From assembly GCF_020510665.1 (NCBI RefSeq), contig NZ_CP075187.1, positions 620,001 through 684,000 of the forward strand: a DNA stretch of 64,000 nucleotides, in the 5' to 3' direction. Under the pieces are notes generated by a model that worked only from the letters and a program-made list of their open reading frames with translations, was not told the origin of the DNA and did not search any database. This DNA comes from Dechloromonas denitrificans (lineage in GTDB: Bacteria > Pseudomonadota > Gammaproteobacteria > Burkholderiales > Rhodocyclaceae). Made by a program: the position numbers and the translations under genes. This document shows positions 1-8,145 of the stretch, one piece after another; within the stretch, counting starts at the first letter, position 1; every line of letters starts with the position of its first letter.

Positions 1-2072
1 AGCGTCTGCTGGCTGACGACCTGATTCGTCGTCTGACCGGCTCGCCGCTGAATTTCGCTGAACTGGTCGGTTATTTCGCCGCTTGTCCGGCTGAGTTTTT
101 CGTACGCGATGCCCTGCGGCGCGGAAATTTGCCCGAAGATTTGCAAAATCGTGCGGCCTATTTGAGCGCACCGGCCGAGAGTATTCGAGTGGATGAAAGC
201 GAATGGATTACGCTGGCCGAGGCGATTGCCGATTCAGCGCAGGCCGATGACTCGAAGGTCTGGTATTTGGCCGGTTTGCTGCTTGAACTGGACTTGGGCG
301 GCGCCGACCAGGCGGCGCCCAGTGCGGCAGAGGCTGCGCAGTTGCTTGACTGTGCAGGCGGCTTGAGTCCCCCGCAGCGTGGTCAAATCTGGCTGGAGGC
401 TTACGAGCGGCACTATCGGGAACAACTGCTGACGGCGCTGGCGGCCAACCATTCACGCCAGCAAGCCGTCACCCGGCCATCGGCCCAGGTCATCATGTGC
501 ATGGATGACCGCGAGGAGGGGACGCGCCGTCACCTGGAGGAAATTGCCCCGGATGTCGTGACCTATGGCGCGGCCGGATTCTTTGGCGTGGCGATGTACT
601 GGCAGGGCCTGAATGATGCGACCCCGACGGCGCTGTGCCCGGTTGTCGTGACGCCGGAACACCTGGTTCGCGAACAGCCGGCGTTCGGCCAGGAGGCTGC
701 CTTGGCCGCCCACGCCGCTCGGCACAGGCAGCGTCTTGGCTGGCGCGAAAGCCTGTTCCAGAAAACCGCGAGCAGCGTGCTGGCCGGCCCGTTGCTGACC
801 GCACTGGCCGGATTGCCGGCCCTGCTTGCCCTGTGCGCAGCCAGCCTGTCGCCTAATGGGTTCGGCCGAACATTGCAGCGCTGGCGCCAATGGTTCGATG
901 GCGCTTTGCCCAGCCGTCTTGCGTTGACGGCCGAAGCGCCGGCGCTGGCGACAGGGCAAAACCCGCAGCATGGATTTACCGATGAGGAGCAGGTCGACCG
1001 CGTCGCTGCATTCCTGCGCATGATCGGCCTGACGCAGGACTTTGCGCCGCTGATCCTGATGTTCGGCCATGGTTCGGGCAGCCTGAATAATCCGCATTTG
1101 TCGGCCTACGATTGTGGCGCCTGCTCTGGTCGGCACGGCGGCCCCAATGCGCGGGTTTTCGCCGCCATGGCCAATCGTCGTGAGGTCCGTGCTGGTTTGG
1201 CCGAGCGCGGATTGACGATTCCCGACTCCGTCTGGTTTGTCGCCGCGGAGCACAATACCTGCGATGACAGCATCGCCTGGTATGACCTTGAGGCGGTGCC
1301 GGCCAACTGGCAACCGGCACTTGATCGTCTGGTCGTGCAGTTGAGCGAGGCCTGTCGGGCGCATGCGGCCGAACGTTGCCGCCGCCTGGTGTCGGCCCCG
1401 CGCAATCCGACGCCTTGGCAGGGGCGGCAGCATGTCGGCGGGCGTGCCCAGGATCTTTCACAGGTGCGCCCGGAGCTTGGGCACGCGACCAATGCGGCCG
1501 CTTTCATCGGTCGGCGCGCAATGAGCCGCGGATTGTTTCTCGATCGACGTGTTTTCCTGATCTCCTACGATCCGCTGAACGACCCGGCCGGCAGCATTGC
1601 CGAGGGCATCCTGCTCGCTGCCGGACCGGTGGGGGCCGGCATTGCGCTTGAGTACTATTTTTCGACGGTGAATAACGAATATTTCGGCTGCGGGTCGAAA
1701 GTCACGCACAACATCACCGGCCAGTTCGGGGTGATGGAGGGGGCCGATTCCGATCTGCGCACCGGCCTGCCCTGGCAGATGGTCGAGATCCACGAGCCGA
1801 TGCGTTTGCTGGTCGTCGTCGAGCAGAGTACGAAGGTTCTGGCCGAGATTCTGCAGCGCCAGCCGCCGTTGCAGGAGTTGATCAACAATGCCTGGATCGT
1901 TTTGGTGGCCAAGGCCCCGTCGACCGGGGCAATGGCCCAATATTGCCCGCGCCGCGGCTGGTTGCCGTGGTCGGGGAGCAGCGTGCTGCCGCAGGTGGCT
2001 CGCTCTGCCGACTGGTTTGCCGGGCAGAGCGAGGCGCTGGCGCCGGCCCAATTGCTCGGAGCGATGAAATGA
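1..2072 (+). CDS. dabA: DabA (DUF2309/UPF0753), inorganic carbon uptake subunit, 5' partial
   Basis: The frame is open from base 3, so the N-terminus lies outside the window; 689 residues are visible against roughly 800-1000 for the family. DabA is the cytoplasmic beta-carbonic-anhydrase-like partner of a NuoL-like membrane protein and is thought to trap CO2 as bicarbonate using the ion gradient. The zinc-site pattern is visible: Cys and Asp two codons apart in CMDDREE (498-506), then His (1068-1070) and Cys (1113-1115) exactly 15 codons apart, as in Halothiobacillus DabA2 (C351/D353, H524/C539, from memory). The stop overlaps the next start (ATGA), so the genes are translationally coupled. 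Here dabA precedes the membrane genes. Confidence 0.93.
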   Translation, partial: RLLADDLIRRLTGSPLNFAELVGYFAACPAEFFVRDALRRGNLPEDLQNRAAYLSAPAESIRVDESEWITLAEAIADSAQADDSKVWYLAGLLLELDLGGADQAAPSAAEAAQLLDCAGGLSPPQRGQIWLEAYERHYREQLLTALAANHSRQQAVTRPSAQVIMCMDDREEGTRRHLEEIAPDVVTYGAAGFFGVAMYWQGLNDATPTALCPVVVTPEHLVREQPAFGQEAALAAHAARHRQRLGWRESLFQKTASSVLAGPLLTALAGLPALLALCAASLSPNGFGRTLQRWRQWFDGALPSRLALTAEAPALATGQNPQHGFTDEEQVDRVAAFLRMIGLTQDFAPLILMFGHGSGSLNNPHLSAYDCGACSGRHGGPNARVFAAMANRREVRAGLAERGLTIPDSVWFVAAEHNTCDDSIAWYDLEAVPANWQPALDRLVVQLSEACRAHAAERCRRLVSAPRNPTPWQGRQHVGGRAQDLSQVRPELGHATNAAAFIGRRAMSRGLFLDRRVFLISYDPLNDPAGSIAEGILLAAGPVGAGIALEYYFSTVNNEYFGCGSKVTHNITGQFGVMEGADSDLRTGLPWQMVEIHEPMRLLVVVEQSTKVLAEILQRQPPLQELINNAWIVLVAKAPSTGAMAQYCPRRGWLPWSGSSVLPQVARSADWFAGQSEALAPAQLLGAMK

Positions 2073-3607
2073 CGCCATTCCCGTTCTCGTTTCTTGTTCA
2101 ACTGGCTGACTGGGTCTGGCTGGTTCCGGCGCTGTCACTGCTGGCGGTCGTGCTCAATGCGGCGCGTGTTTTGCTGGGCCGCGCCCAAGGCGATGCCAGC
2201 GAACCGCTGACCGCCGGGTTGTCTTCGCTGGCCGCACTGGGCAGCCTGCTGCTGCTGATCGGGATCGATGCCGCCGCGCTGCTCGATGTCGTGCCGGGAC
2301 ACCGGGTGCTGGGTGTCTGGTTTGGCAGCGGTAACTGGCAGGTCAACGTTTCCTTCCTGCTCGACGGGGTTTCCTTGCCGCTGGCGACGTTAACCGCGCT
2401 GATCGGCTGGCTGGCGATGCGTTTTTCGGCCAATTACCTGCACCGGGAGGCTGGTTTCCACCGTTTTTTCATCATCCTCGGCTTCTTCCAGGCCGGCATG
2501 CAACTCGTCCTGCTGGCCGGCAACGGGCTGCTGGCCTTTGTTGGCTGGGAAATGTGCGGTGTCGCGTCCTTCCTGCTGATCGGTTACGCCTGGCATCGCC
2601 CGGTGGCCACCGGAAATGCGCTATTCGCCTTTGTTACTAATCGGGGGGGCGATGCCGGGTTCCTGCTCGGGCTCGGCTTCGCGCTGGCCTGGCTGGGCAG
2701 CTTTGAATGGTCGGCGATGACTGCGCCGGGGGCTTTGGCGCAGGTCCATGCGCGCCTGTTGCTGCTCGGTTTCGTACTGGCTGCGTTGGCCAAATCGGCC
2801 CAGTTGCCTTTCAGCCCGTGGATACTGCGCGCCCTTGAAGGGCCGACGCCTTCGTCGGCCGTTTTTTATGGGGCGATCATGGTTCACGCCGGGGTATATC
2901 TGATGCTGCGCCTCTCGCCGTTGCTCAGCCAGGTGCCCGATCTGATGCTGGCGCTGGTCGTGATCGGTCTTTTGACGGCGGCCTATGCCTGGTTATGCGG
3001 GCTGGTGCAGACCGATGTGAAGTCGGCGCTGATCTTTGCCACGCTGTTTCAGGTGGCCTTGATGTTCGTTGCCATCGGCCTGGGCTGGACGACGCTGGCC
3101 TTGATCCACCTTTGCCTGCATGCCGGCTGGCGTGCCTGGCAGTTTTTGCTGGCGCCTTCCTGGCTGGCGCTGGTCCGCCATGCGCCGGCACCTCCACCGG
3201 CCTGGCTGCGCGACCGGCAAGTGTTATATACCGCCGCGGTGCAGCGTTTCTGGCTCGACAAGCTGGCGCATGCCTTGTTTGTCCATCCGACCGAATCGTT
3301 TGCCCGCGATGTTCGCGCTCTGGAAGAACATTTCATCGATCGGGCGCTGGGCGAGCCGGGGCGGGGCGTGTCGCTGGCCGAGGGGCGGCCGCTGATCGTT
3401 GGCGATGGTCTACCGGGGCGAGCCCTGGCCGGGATGGCAGAGCTGCTGCAACAGGTCGAAAACCGTTTGTTGCTGCGCGGTCGCGGCGGCATGGCCGAGC
3501 AACTGCTGCATCGCGTCAGTGCTTATTTGCGGACGCTGGAAAACCTGCTGGAGCAGCCGCGTTATTTGATGATGGCGGTGATGGCAACTTTCGTGGTGAT
3601 TCTCTGA
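2069..3607 (+). CDS. dabB: DabB-type NuoL-like proton-conducting membrane subunit
   Basis: A 512-residue polytopic membrane protein of the NuoL/MrpA antiporter family and the expected partner of DabA. Start is the ATG overlapping the dabA stop; the open frame extends further upstream but only inside dabA. Functional charged residues of the NuoL fold are present: Glu161 in GWEMCG, Lys242 in AKSAQLPF followed by EGPTPSSAV, and Lys318 in QTDVKSAL. The protein is shorter than respiratory NuoL and lacks its long lateral helix; the C-terminal ~150 residues are mostly soluble and amphipathic with one final hydrophobic segment. No other complex I genes are visible nearby, which argues against a respiratory NuoL. 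Confidence 0.88.
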   Translation: MTPFPFSFLVQLADWVWLVPALSLLAVVLNAARVLLGRAQGDASEPLTAGLSSLAALGSLLLLIGIDAAALLDVVPGHRVLGVWFGSGNWQVNVSFLLDGVSLPLATLTALIGWLAMRFSANYLHREAGFHRFFIILGFFQAGMQLVLLAGNGLLAFVGWEMCGVASFLLIGYAWHRPVATGNALFAFVTNRGGDAGFLLGLGFALAWLGSFEWSAMTAPGALAQVHARLLLLGFVLAALAKSAQLPFSPWILRALEGPTPSSAVFYGAIMVHAGVYLMLRLSPLLSQVPDLMLALVVIGLLTAAYAWLCGLVQTDVKSALIFATLFQVALMFVAIGLGWTTLALIHLCLHAGWRAWQFLLAPSWLALVRHAPAPPPAWLRDRQVLYTAAVQRFWLDKLAHALFVHPTESFARDVRALEEHFIDRALGEPGRGVSLAEGRPLIVGDGLPGRALAGMAELLQQVENRLLLRGRGGMAEQLLHRVSAYLRTLENLLEQPRYLMMAVMATFVVIL

Positions 3608-5106
3608 TGAGCGGGCTGAGCGAGATTTTTTGGGACGAGCAGGCCGCCGCGCCGCTCCTGCTGCTGTTGCAGTTGTTGCCGCTGCTCGGGGCTGCGGTCG
3701 TTTTTGCCCTGCGCGAGCGGTCGACCGCAGTTTGGACCGGAAAGATTTTTGCGCTGCTTGAGTTGCTGCTGGCCGGGCTGGCTACCAGCCGGATCGATCC
3801 ACTTTCTCCGGCTTTGCAGCTGGCCGAGCGATTTGCGCCGTTGGCTTATCACGTCGCCGTCGATGGCCTGAGCCTGGTTTTCCTGCTACTCGCCGCCTTG
3901 CTGACTCTGCTGATGACCTTGTACGGCATGAGCCGGGGGATGATCTCGCCAGGCCGCCTGTTCGCCGTGCTGTTGCTTGCCGAGGCCGGGCTGGTCGGGA
4001 TGCTGGTGACGGTGAACATTGCCTGGTTTGCTGCATTTTCGGCGCTGGAATTATGGTCCGTTGTCTTTCTCTTGCGGCGCTGGGCCTCGTCGCGCGCCGA
4101 AATTCAGGCGCTGGCCCGCTTTGTCCAGTACCAGGCTTTTGGCTGGCTGCTCTTTGCCGCCGGCTGCGTCGTTCTCGGCTGGGGGCATGCCGATGTGAAC
4201 AACGGGCGCTGGAGTTTCGACCTGTTCGATCTGCTGGGCGCTATCCCGGTCGGCAAATTCCAGACGGCAGCTTTCTATCTCCTGTTCTATGGGCTGGCGG
4301 TCCGCACGCCGCTTTTCCCCCTGCATGGCTGGCTGCCGAACATGGCCCAGCACGGCTTGATCGCCGTTGCTCCGGCCCTGATGGTCGGGGTCAAGGTCGG
4401 CATCTACGGCATGTTGCGTTTCGTCCTGCCCCTGACGCCGGGGGCGGTGCACTATTGGCAACCCTATGTCGTCGGTTTTGCCATGGCTGGCATCTTCTTC
4501 ACTGCGGCCCTGGCCTTCCAGCAAACCAATCTGCGTCGTTTGCTGGCCTTTGCCGTGGTCAGCCACACCAGCCTGTTGGTCATCGGCGTGTTCAGCCTGC
4601 ATCAGGCCGGCATCCAGGGAGCCGTATTGCTGGCGGCCAACTTCGGGTTGGCCGTGACCGGCATGTGGTTCATCGTCGGTTTTGTTTTTCGGCGGACAGG
4701 AACGACCGAACTGCACGAGCTTTCCGGTCTGTTCGAGCGGATTCCTTTTCTGGCGATCGCTTTCCTCAGTTTTGGCCTGGCCATCGTCGGCATGCCAGGC
4801 ACCCCCGGATTCGATGCCGCGCACCTGATCCTTGAAGCTTCGATCGACAGTTTCGGCGCCTTGTCGACCGTCGCTGCCGCGCTTGGCAATGTGGCCGCCG
4901 CCGGCTTCCTGCTCTGGGCTTTTCAGCGCGCCTTCCTGTCGCAGCAAAAACAGGGGGGGCACGAGGTCGACCGCACCCTGACGATGGAGTACCTGGTCTG
5001 CGGCATTGCGCTGGCGGCGATGCTGGCCATCGGCTTTTTCACCGAACCCTGGCTCTATCTGACCGAAACGGCGAGCCAAAGCATGGCCGAGAGGCTGGCC
5101 CGATGA
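3607..5106 (+). CDS. NuoM/NuoN-like antiporter subunit of the dab operon
   Basis: A 499-residue membrane protein of the proton-translocating NADH-quinone oxidoreductase antiporter family. The chosen ATG overlaps the previous stop by one base (TGATG); the much longer upstream open frame is a shadow. NuoM landmarks are recognisable: Glu148 in ALELWSVV, FPLHGWLP, and Lys263 in VKVGIYGMLRF. At the position of the NuoM lysine just before the PLH motif there is Arg233 (AVRTPLFP), a conservative change at a proton-channel residue. It probably forms an extra membrane module with DabB and the next gene; this is inferred from operon structure. Confidence 0.82.
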   Translation: MSGLSEIFWDEQAAAPLLLLLQLLPLLGAAVVFALRERSTAVWTGKIFALLELLLAGLATSRIDPLSPALQLAERFAPLAYHVAVDGLSLVFLLLAALLTLLMTLYGMSRGMISPGRLFAVLLLAEAGLVGMLVTVNIAWFAAFSALELWSVVFLLRRWASSRAEIQALARFVQYQAFGWLLFAAGCVVLGWGHADVNNGRWSFDLFDLLGAIPVGKFQTAAFYLLFYGLAVRTPLFPLHGWLPNMAQHGLIAVAPALMVGVKVGIYGMLRFVLPLTPGAVHYWQPYVVGFAMAGIFFTAALAFQQTNLRRLLAFAVVSHTSLLVIGVFSLHQAGIQGAVLLAANFGLAVTGMWFIVGFVFRRTGTTELHELSGLFERIPFLAIAFLSFGLAIVGMPGTPGFDAAHLILEASIDSFGALSTVAAALGNVAAAGFLLWAFQRAFLSQQKQGGHEVDRTLTMEYLVCGIALAAMLAIGFFTEPWLYLTETASQSMAERLAR

Positions 5107-6560
5107 ATCTTCCGCTGCTTTCCCTGTTGATTTTCCTGCCCTTGCTGGCGGCCGGCTTGTTATGGTTCCTACCGTTGCAACGCGTGCGTTTTGCCGTCGC
5201 CGGCAGCATGCTGGTGACGCTGATTCTTTCGACGGCGGTCCTGCTGGTTTACCTGCCGGCTGGAGAGCGTTTCCAGATGGTCGAGCGTTGGTCCTGGATT
5301 GCCGGATTGAAAATTCAGTATCTTGTCGCGGTCGACGGGCTATCCGTGCTCTTTTTGCCGGCGACGGCCCTGCTGTTTCTCGGTTCGCTGGTGGCTGGCT
5401 GGAATGCCGTGCGGGAGGCGGCACGTCTGCATTACTGCTTGCTGTTGCTGCTGCAGAGCGCAACGCTGGGTATTTTCTGCGCGCTGGATACGATTCTTTT
5501 CTTCGTCTTTTGGGAACTGACGCTCATCCCGCTTTATTTCCTGCTCGCCCGCTGGGGGGCGCATGCCGGCAGTCCGCAGGTGGCCGCGCGCTACTGTCTG
5601 ATCATGCTGGCCGGCGGCGTACCTTTGCTACTGGCCTTCATCCTGCTGGCAAGTAGCCTGCCGGCTGCCGGGTTTGACCTGATCGCCCTGCTGGCGACCC
5701 CTTTGCCGCGGGCCTCGCAGACGACGGTTTTCCTGCTGTTGCTGGTCGGCTTCGGATTGAAGGTGCCGCTGGTTCCCCTGCATACCTGGCTGGTCCAGTT
5801 TTCACTGGCTGCCCCCGGTTCGCTCACGGCCCTGCTGGTCGGCTTGAAGATCGGGGCTTTCGGCCTGATCCGCTTTGCCGTGCCGCTGGCCCCGCAGGCG
5901 GCACAGGACTTGCACTGGCTGCTGGCCGGTCTGGGGACGCTGGCCATCCTCTATGGTGCGGTCGGCATGCTGGCGCAAAGCAATCTGCGCGTTGCCCTGG
6001 CGTTGGCCAGTATTTGCCATGTCGGACTCGCCGTGCTCGGGCTGGCATCGTTCACCGCTCAGGGGGCGCAAGGAGCGGTGTCCTTGTTGCTCAGCTTTTC
6101 AGTGGCAACCGGTGGCGCCTTCCTGTTGCTCGAATTTCTTCGCCAGCGCACCGGTTCGACCGATATTCACGCGCTGGGCGGCGCTGCGAAAACCATGCCG
6201 CTGCTGGCGACCGGTTTTCTGATCTGCGGCCTGGCCGGTGTCGGCATGCCGGGAACGAGCAGCTTTCCGGGTGAGTTCATGTTGATCATTGCAGCCTTGC
6301 AGGTGCATACCGGCGCCGGGATGGCCGCGCTGTTCGGTTTGTCGATTGCCGCGGCCGGTTTTCTGGCCTTGTATCGCCAGGCATTTTTCGGTCCGGCCCG
6401 CTGGCCGGCGGTGACCCAGGCGGATGATCTCAGGCCGCGCGAATGGCTGGTGCTGGTCGCCTTGATTGCGATGGTCGTTCTGATCGGGATTTTCCCCGGT
6501 CCCTGGATTGAAATCGTGCGTCCCTCGGCCGAAGCCTGGGCTGCCGGGTTGGGGCGTTGA
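5103..6560 (+). CDS. NuoM-like antiporter subunit of the dab operon
   Basis: A 485-residue NuoM-family membrane protein starting at an ATGA overlap with the previous gene. It has the canonical NuoM pattern: Glu138 in FWELTLIPLYF, Lys220 in GLKVPLVPLHTW, Lys249 in VGLKIGAFGLIRF, and a late GMPGTSSFPGEF segment. Unlike its upstream neighbour it retains both channel lysines. The four genes from dabA onward overlap without gaps, so one mRNA and one complex are likely. It could equally be called NADH dehydrogenase subunit 4-like; absence of peripheral-arm genes favours ion transport tied to DabA. Confidence 0.84.
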   Translation: MNLPLLSLLIFLPLLAAGLLWFLPLQRVRFAVAGSMLVTLILSTAVLLVYLPAGERFQMVERWSWIAGLKIQYLVAVDGLSVLFLPATALLFLGSLVAGWNAVREAARLHYCLLLLLQSATLGIFCALDTILFFVFWELTLIPLYFLLARWGAHAGSPQVAARYCLIMLAGGVPLLLAFILLASSLPAAGFDLIALLATPLPRASQTTVFLLLLVGFGLKVPLVPLHTWLVQFSLAAPGSLTALLVGLKIGAFGLIRFAVPLAPQAAQDLHWLLAGLGTLAILYGAVGMLAQSNLRVALALASICHVGLAVLGLASFTAQGAQGAVSLLLSFSVATGGAFLLLEFLRQRTGSTDIHALGGAAKTMPLLATGFLICGLAGVGMPGTSSFPGEFMLIIAALQVHTGAGMAALFGLSIAAAGFLALYRQAFFGPARWPAVTQADDLRPREWLVLVALIAMVVLIGIFPGPWIEIVRPSAEAWAAGLGR

Positions 6561-6625
6561 GCCGGCCCGGGTTGTTCGGGCCATGCTAAAGTAAGCGCCA
6601 CCATGAATCGTCCTTGTCCTGCCTG

Positions 6626-7747
6626 ATGATTGTCTGTCAAAAATGGGTGCCTCTGACACCCGATGCGGTTTCTCAACAGCTTGAAGCGTGGCGTGAGCAA
6701 TGGCCGGCGCTGGGTGTGCTGGCCTTGCTGCCCGAGGCGGAGAGAGCCGCCTTGCCGGTCCTGCAGTCTGCTTGCCGGGAGCGCTCCGTGACCTTGGCTG
6801 GGGCTGTTTTTCCCGCCCTGATCGTCGACGACCGCTTTGTTTCGACGGGAGTCTGGTTGGTTGGCTTCGCGCGCATGCCGTATCACTTCCTGATTCCCGA
6901 TCTGGGGACCGCTGCGGTCGACAAGCTGGCACAAGCCATCAAGGCCGGCCGGCCGGAGGGGCAGCCGACGTTGTTCCTCATTTTTGATAGCATGCAGCCA
7001 AATGTCGCCAGCATTCTGCATCGCCTGCACCAGAGCATTGGCAATTGTGTCGGCTATGCCGGTGTGAATGCCGGCAGCGAAACCTTCCAGCCAATGCCCT
7101 GCCTGTTCGACGCCACGCAGTTGGTCGGCCAGGGGGCGCTCGGCTTGTTCCTGCCCGAGGTGAGCCGGGTGGCCGTCAAGCATGCCTATCCCGTCTCAAA
7201 AACCTTGATGCGTTCGACGTCTGCCCAGGGCAATCGGATCGACCGAATTGATAATCGCCCGGCTTTCGAGGTTTACCGCGACGTGATCGCCGCCGAGTAC
7301 GGCATTGCCCTGACGCAGGAGAATTTCTACGACTATGCCGTGCATTTTCCTTTTGGACTGGTGACGGCCGTGGACGTGCTGGTGCGGATTCCGGTCGCCT
7401 TCAATGCGGATGGTTCTTTGTTTTGCGTCGGGGAAGTGCCGCCCAATTCGATGCTGCGCCTGCTGAAAGCGGCGGAAGCGGGCGATGAGGCTTGTGTCAC
7501 CGGGCTTGCCCAGTCACTGGGCCTGCCCCAGGCGGGCAGCGAGCCGATGCCCTTGCTGACTTTCTACTGCGCAGGGCGTCGCATGCATCTGGGTGAAGCT
7601 GCCGAGCGTGAAATCGCCCATTTGAAGGCGTTGACCGCAGCACCGCTCGTTTATGGCGCTTTGTCGCTGGGCGAAATCGATCAGCTGGAAGATCTCAGCA
7701 TTCCGCGTTTTCACAACGCGGCGCTGGTCTGTCTGTCGCAGGCGTAA
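6626..7747 (+). CDS. FIST N/C domain-containing sensory protein
   Basis: A 373-residue soluble protein without signal peptide or membrane segments. The arrangement matches FIST proteins: an N-terminal FIST domain (about residues 25-215) and a FIST C domain (about 225-365), proposed small-molecule or amino-acid sensor modules. No output domain (GGDEF, kinase, methyl-acceptor) is fused and no signalling gene is adjacent. ATG 6626 is preferred; an in-frame TTG at 6614 is possible. It lies 65 bases after the dab operon on the same strand. Confidence 0.75.
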   Translation: MIVCQKWVPLTPDAVSQQLEAWREQWPALGVLALLPEAERAALPVLQSACRERSVTLAGAVFPALIVDDRFVSTGVWLVGFARMPYHFLIPDLGTAAVDKLAQAIKAGRPEGQPTLFLIFDSMQPNVASILHRLHQSIGNCVGYAGVNAGSETFQPMPCLFDATQLVGQGALGLFLPEVSRVAVKHAYPVSKTLMRSTSAQGNRIDRIDNRPAFEVYRDVIAAEYGIALTQENFYDYAVHFPFGLVTAVDVLVRIPVAFNADGSLFCVGEVPPNSMLRLLKAAEAGDEACVTGLAQSLGLPQAGSEPMPLLTFYCAGRRMHLGEAAEREIAHLKALTAAPLVYGALSLGEIDQLEDLSIPRFHNAALVCLSQA

Positions 7748-7791
7748 GCATAGGCTCACGCCTGCACGGAGATGGGCGGCGCCTTGTCCGC

Positions 7792-8133
7792 TTATACCTT
7801 TTTGACGAACTCGGTTTTCAGCTGCATCGCACCGATACCGTCGATCTTGCAGTCGATGTCGTGATCGCCGTCGATCAGGCGGATGTTCTTGACCTTGGTG
7901 CCGACCTTGACGACTGATGACGAGCCCTTGATTTTCAGGTCCTTGATCACGGTGACGGTATCGCCATCCTGCAGGATGTTGCCGTTGGCGTCCTTCCAGA
8001 CCTTGGTTTCTTCAGCCGTTTCCGCGGCACCGTCCTGGCTCCATTCGTGGGCGCATTCGGGGCAAACATACATGTTTCCCTGTTCGTAGGTGTATTCGGA
8101 CGTGCATTGGGGGCATTTGGGCAAGCTGCTCAT
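7792..8133 (-). CDS. yjdM: YjdM/PhnA-family zinc-ribbon protein
   Basis: A 113-residue cytoplasmic protein. The N-terminus carries a zinc ribbon, Cys7-x2-Cys10 and Cys24-x2-Cys27, followed by the PhnA domain with the typical KDANGN and [12 protein letters not shown] stretches. Historically linked to alkylphosphonate use, but YjdM is not phosphonoacetate hydrolase and its function is uncertain. It starts 12 bases after the SulP stop, with AAGGAAA upstream, so it is probably the distal gene of that transcript. Confidence 0.9.
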   Translation of the reverse strand: MSSLPKCPQCTSEYTYEQGNMYVCPECAHEWSQDGAAETAEETKVWKDANGNILQDGDTVTVIKDLKIKGSSSVVKVGTKVKNIRLIDGDHDIDCKIDGIGAMQLKTEFVKKV

Positions 8134-8145
8134 GGTGTTTCCTTG

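Noticed and set aside
453..1433. A 326-codon minus-strand frame opposite dabA
   Set aside because: Arg/Gln/His-rich translation typical of the antisense of a G+C-rich gene; dabA motifs are clear on the other strand.
6564..6582. GGCCCG / CGGGCC hairpin after the dab operon
   Set aside because: No T run on either side, so not supported as a terminator.
6603..6626. A seven-codon mini-frame ending at the FIST gene start
   Set aside because: Too short and without a ribosome-binding site; probably chance.
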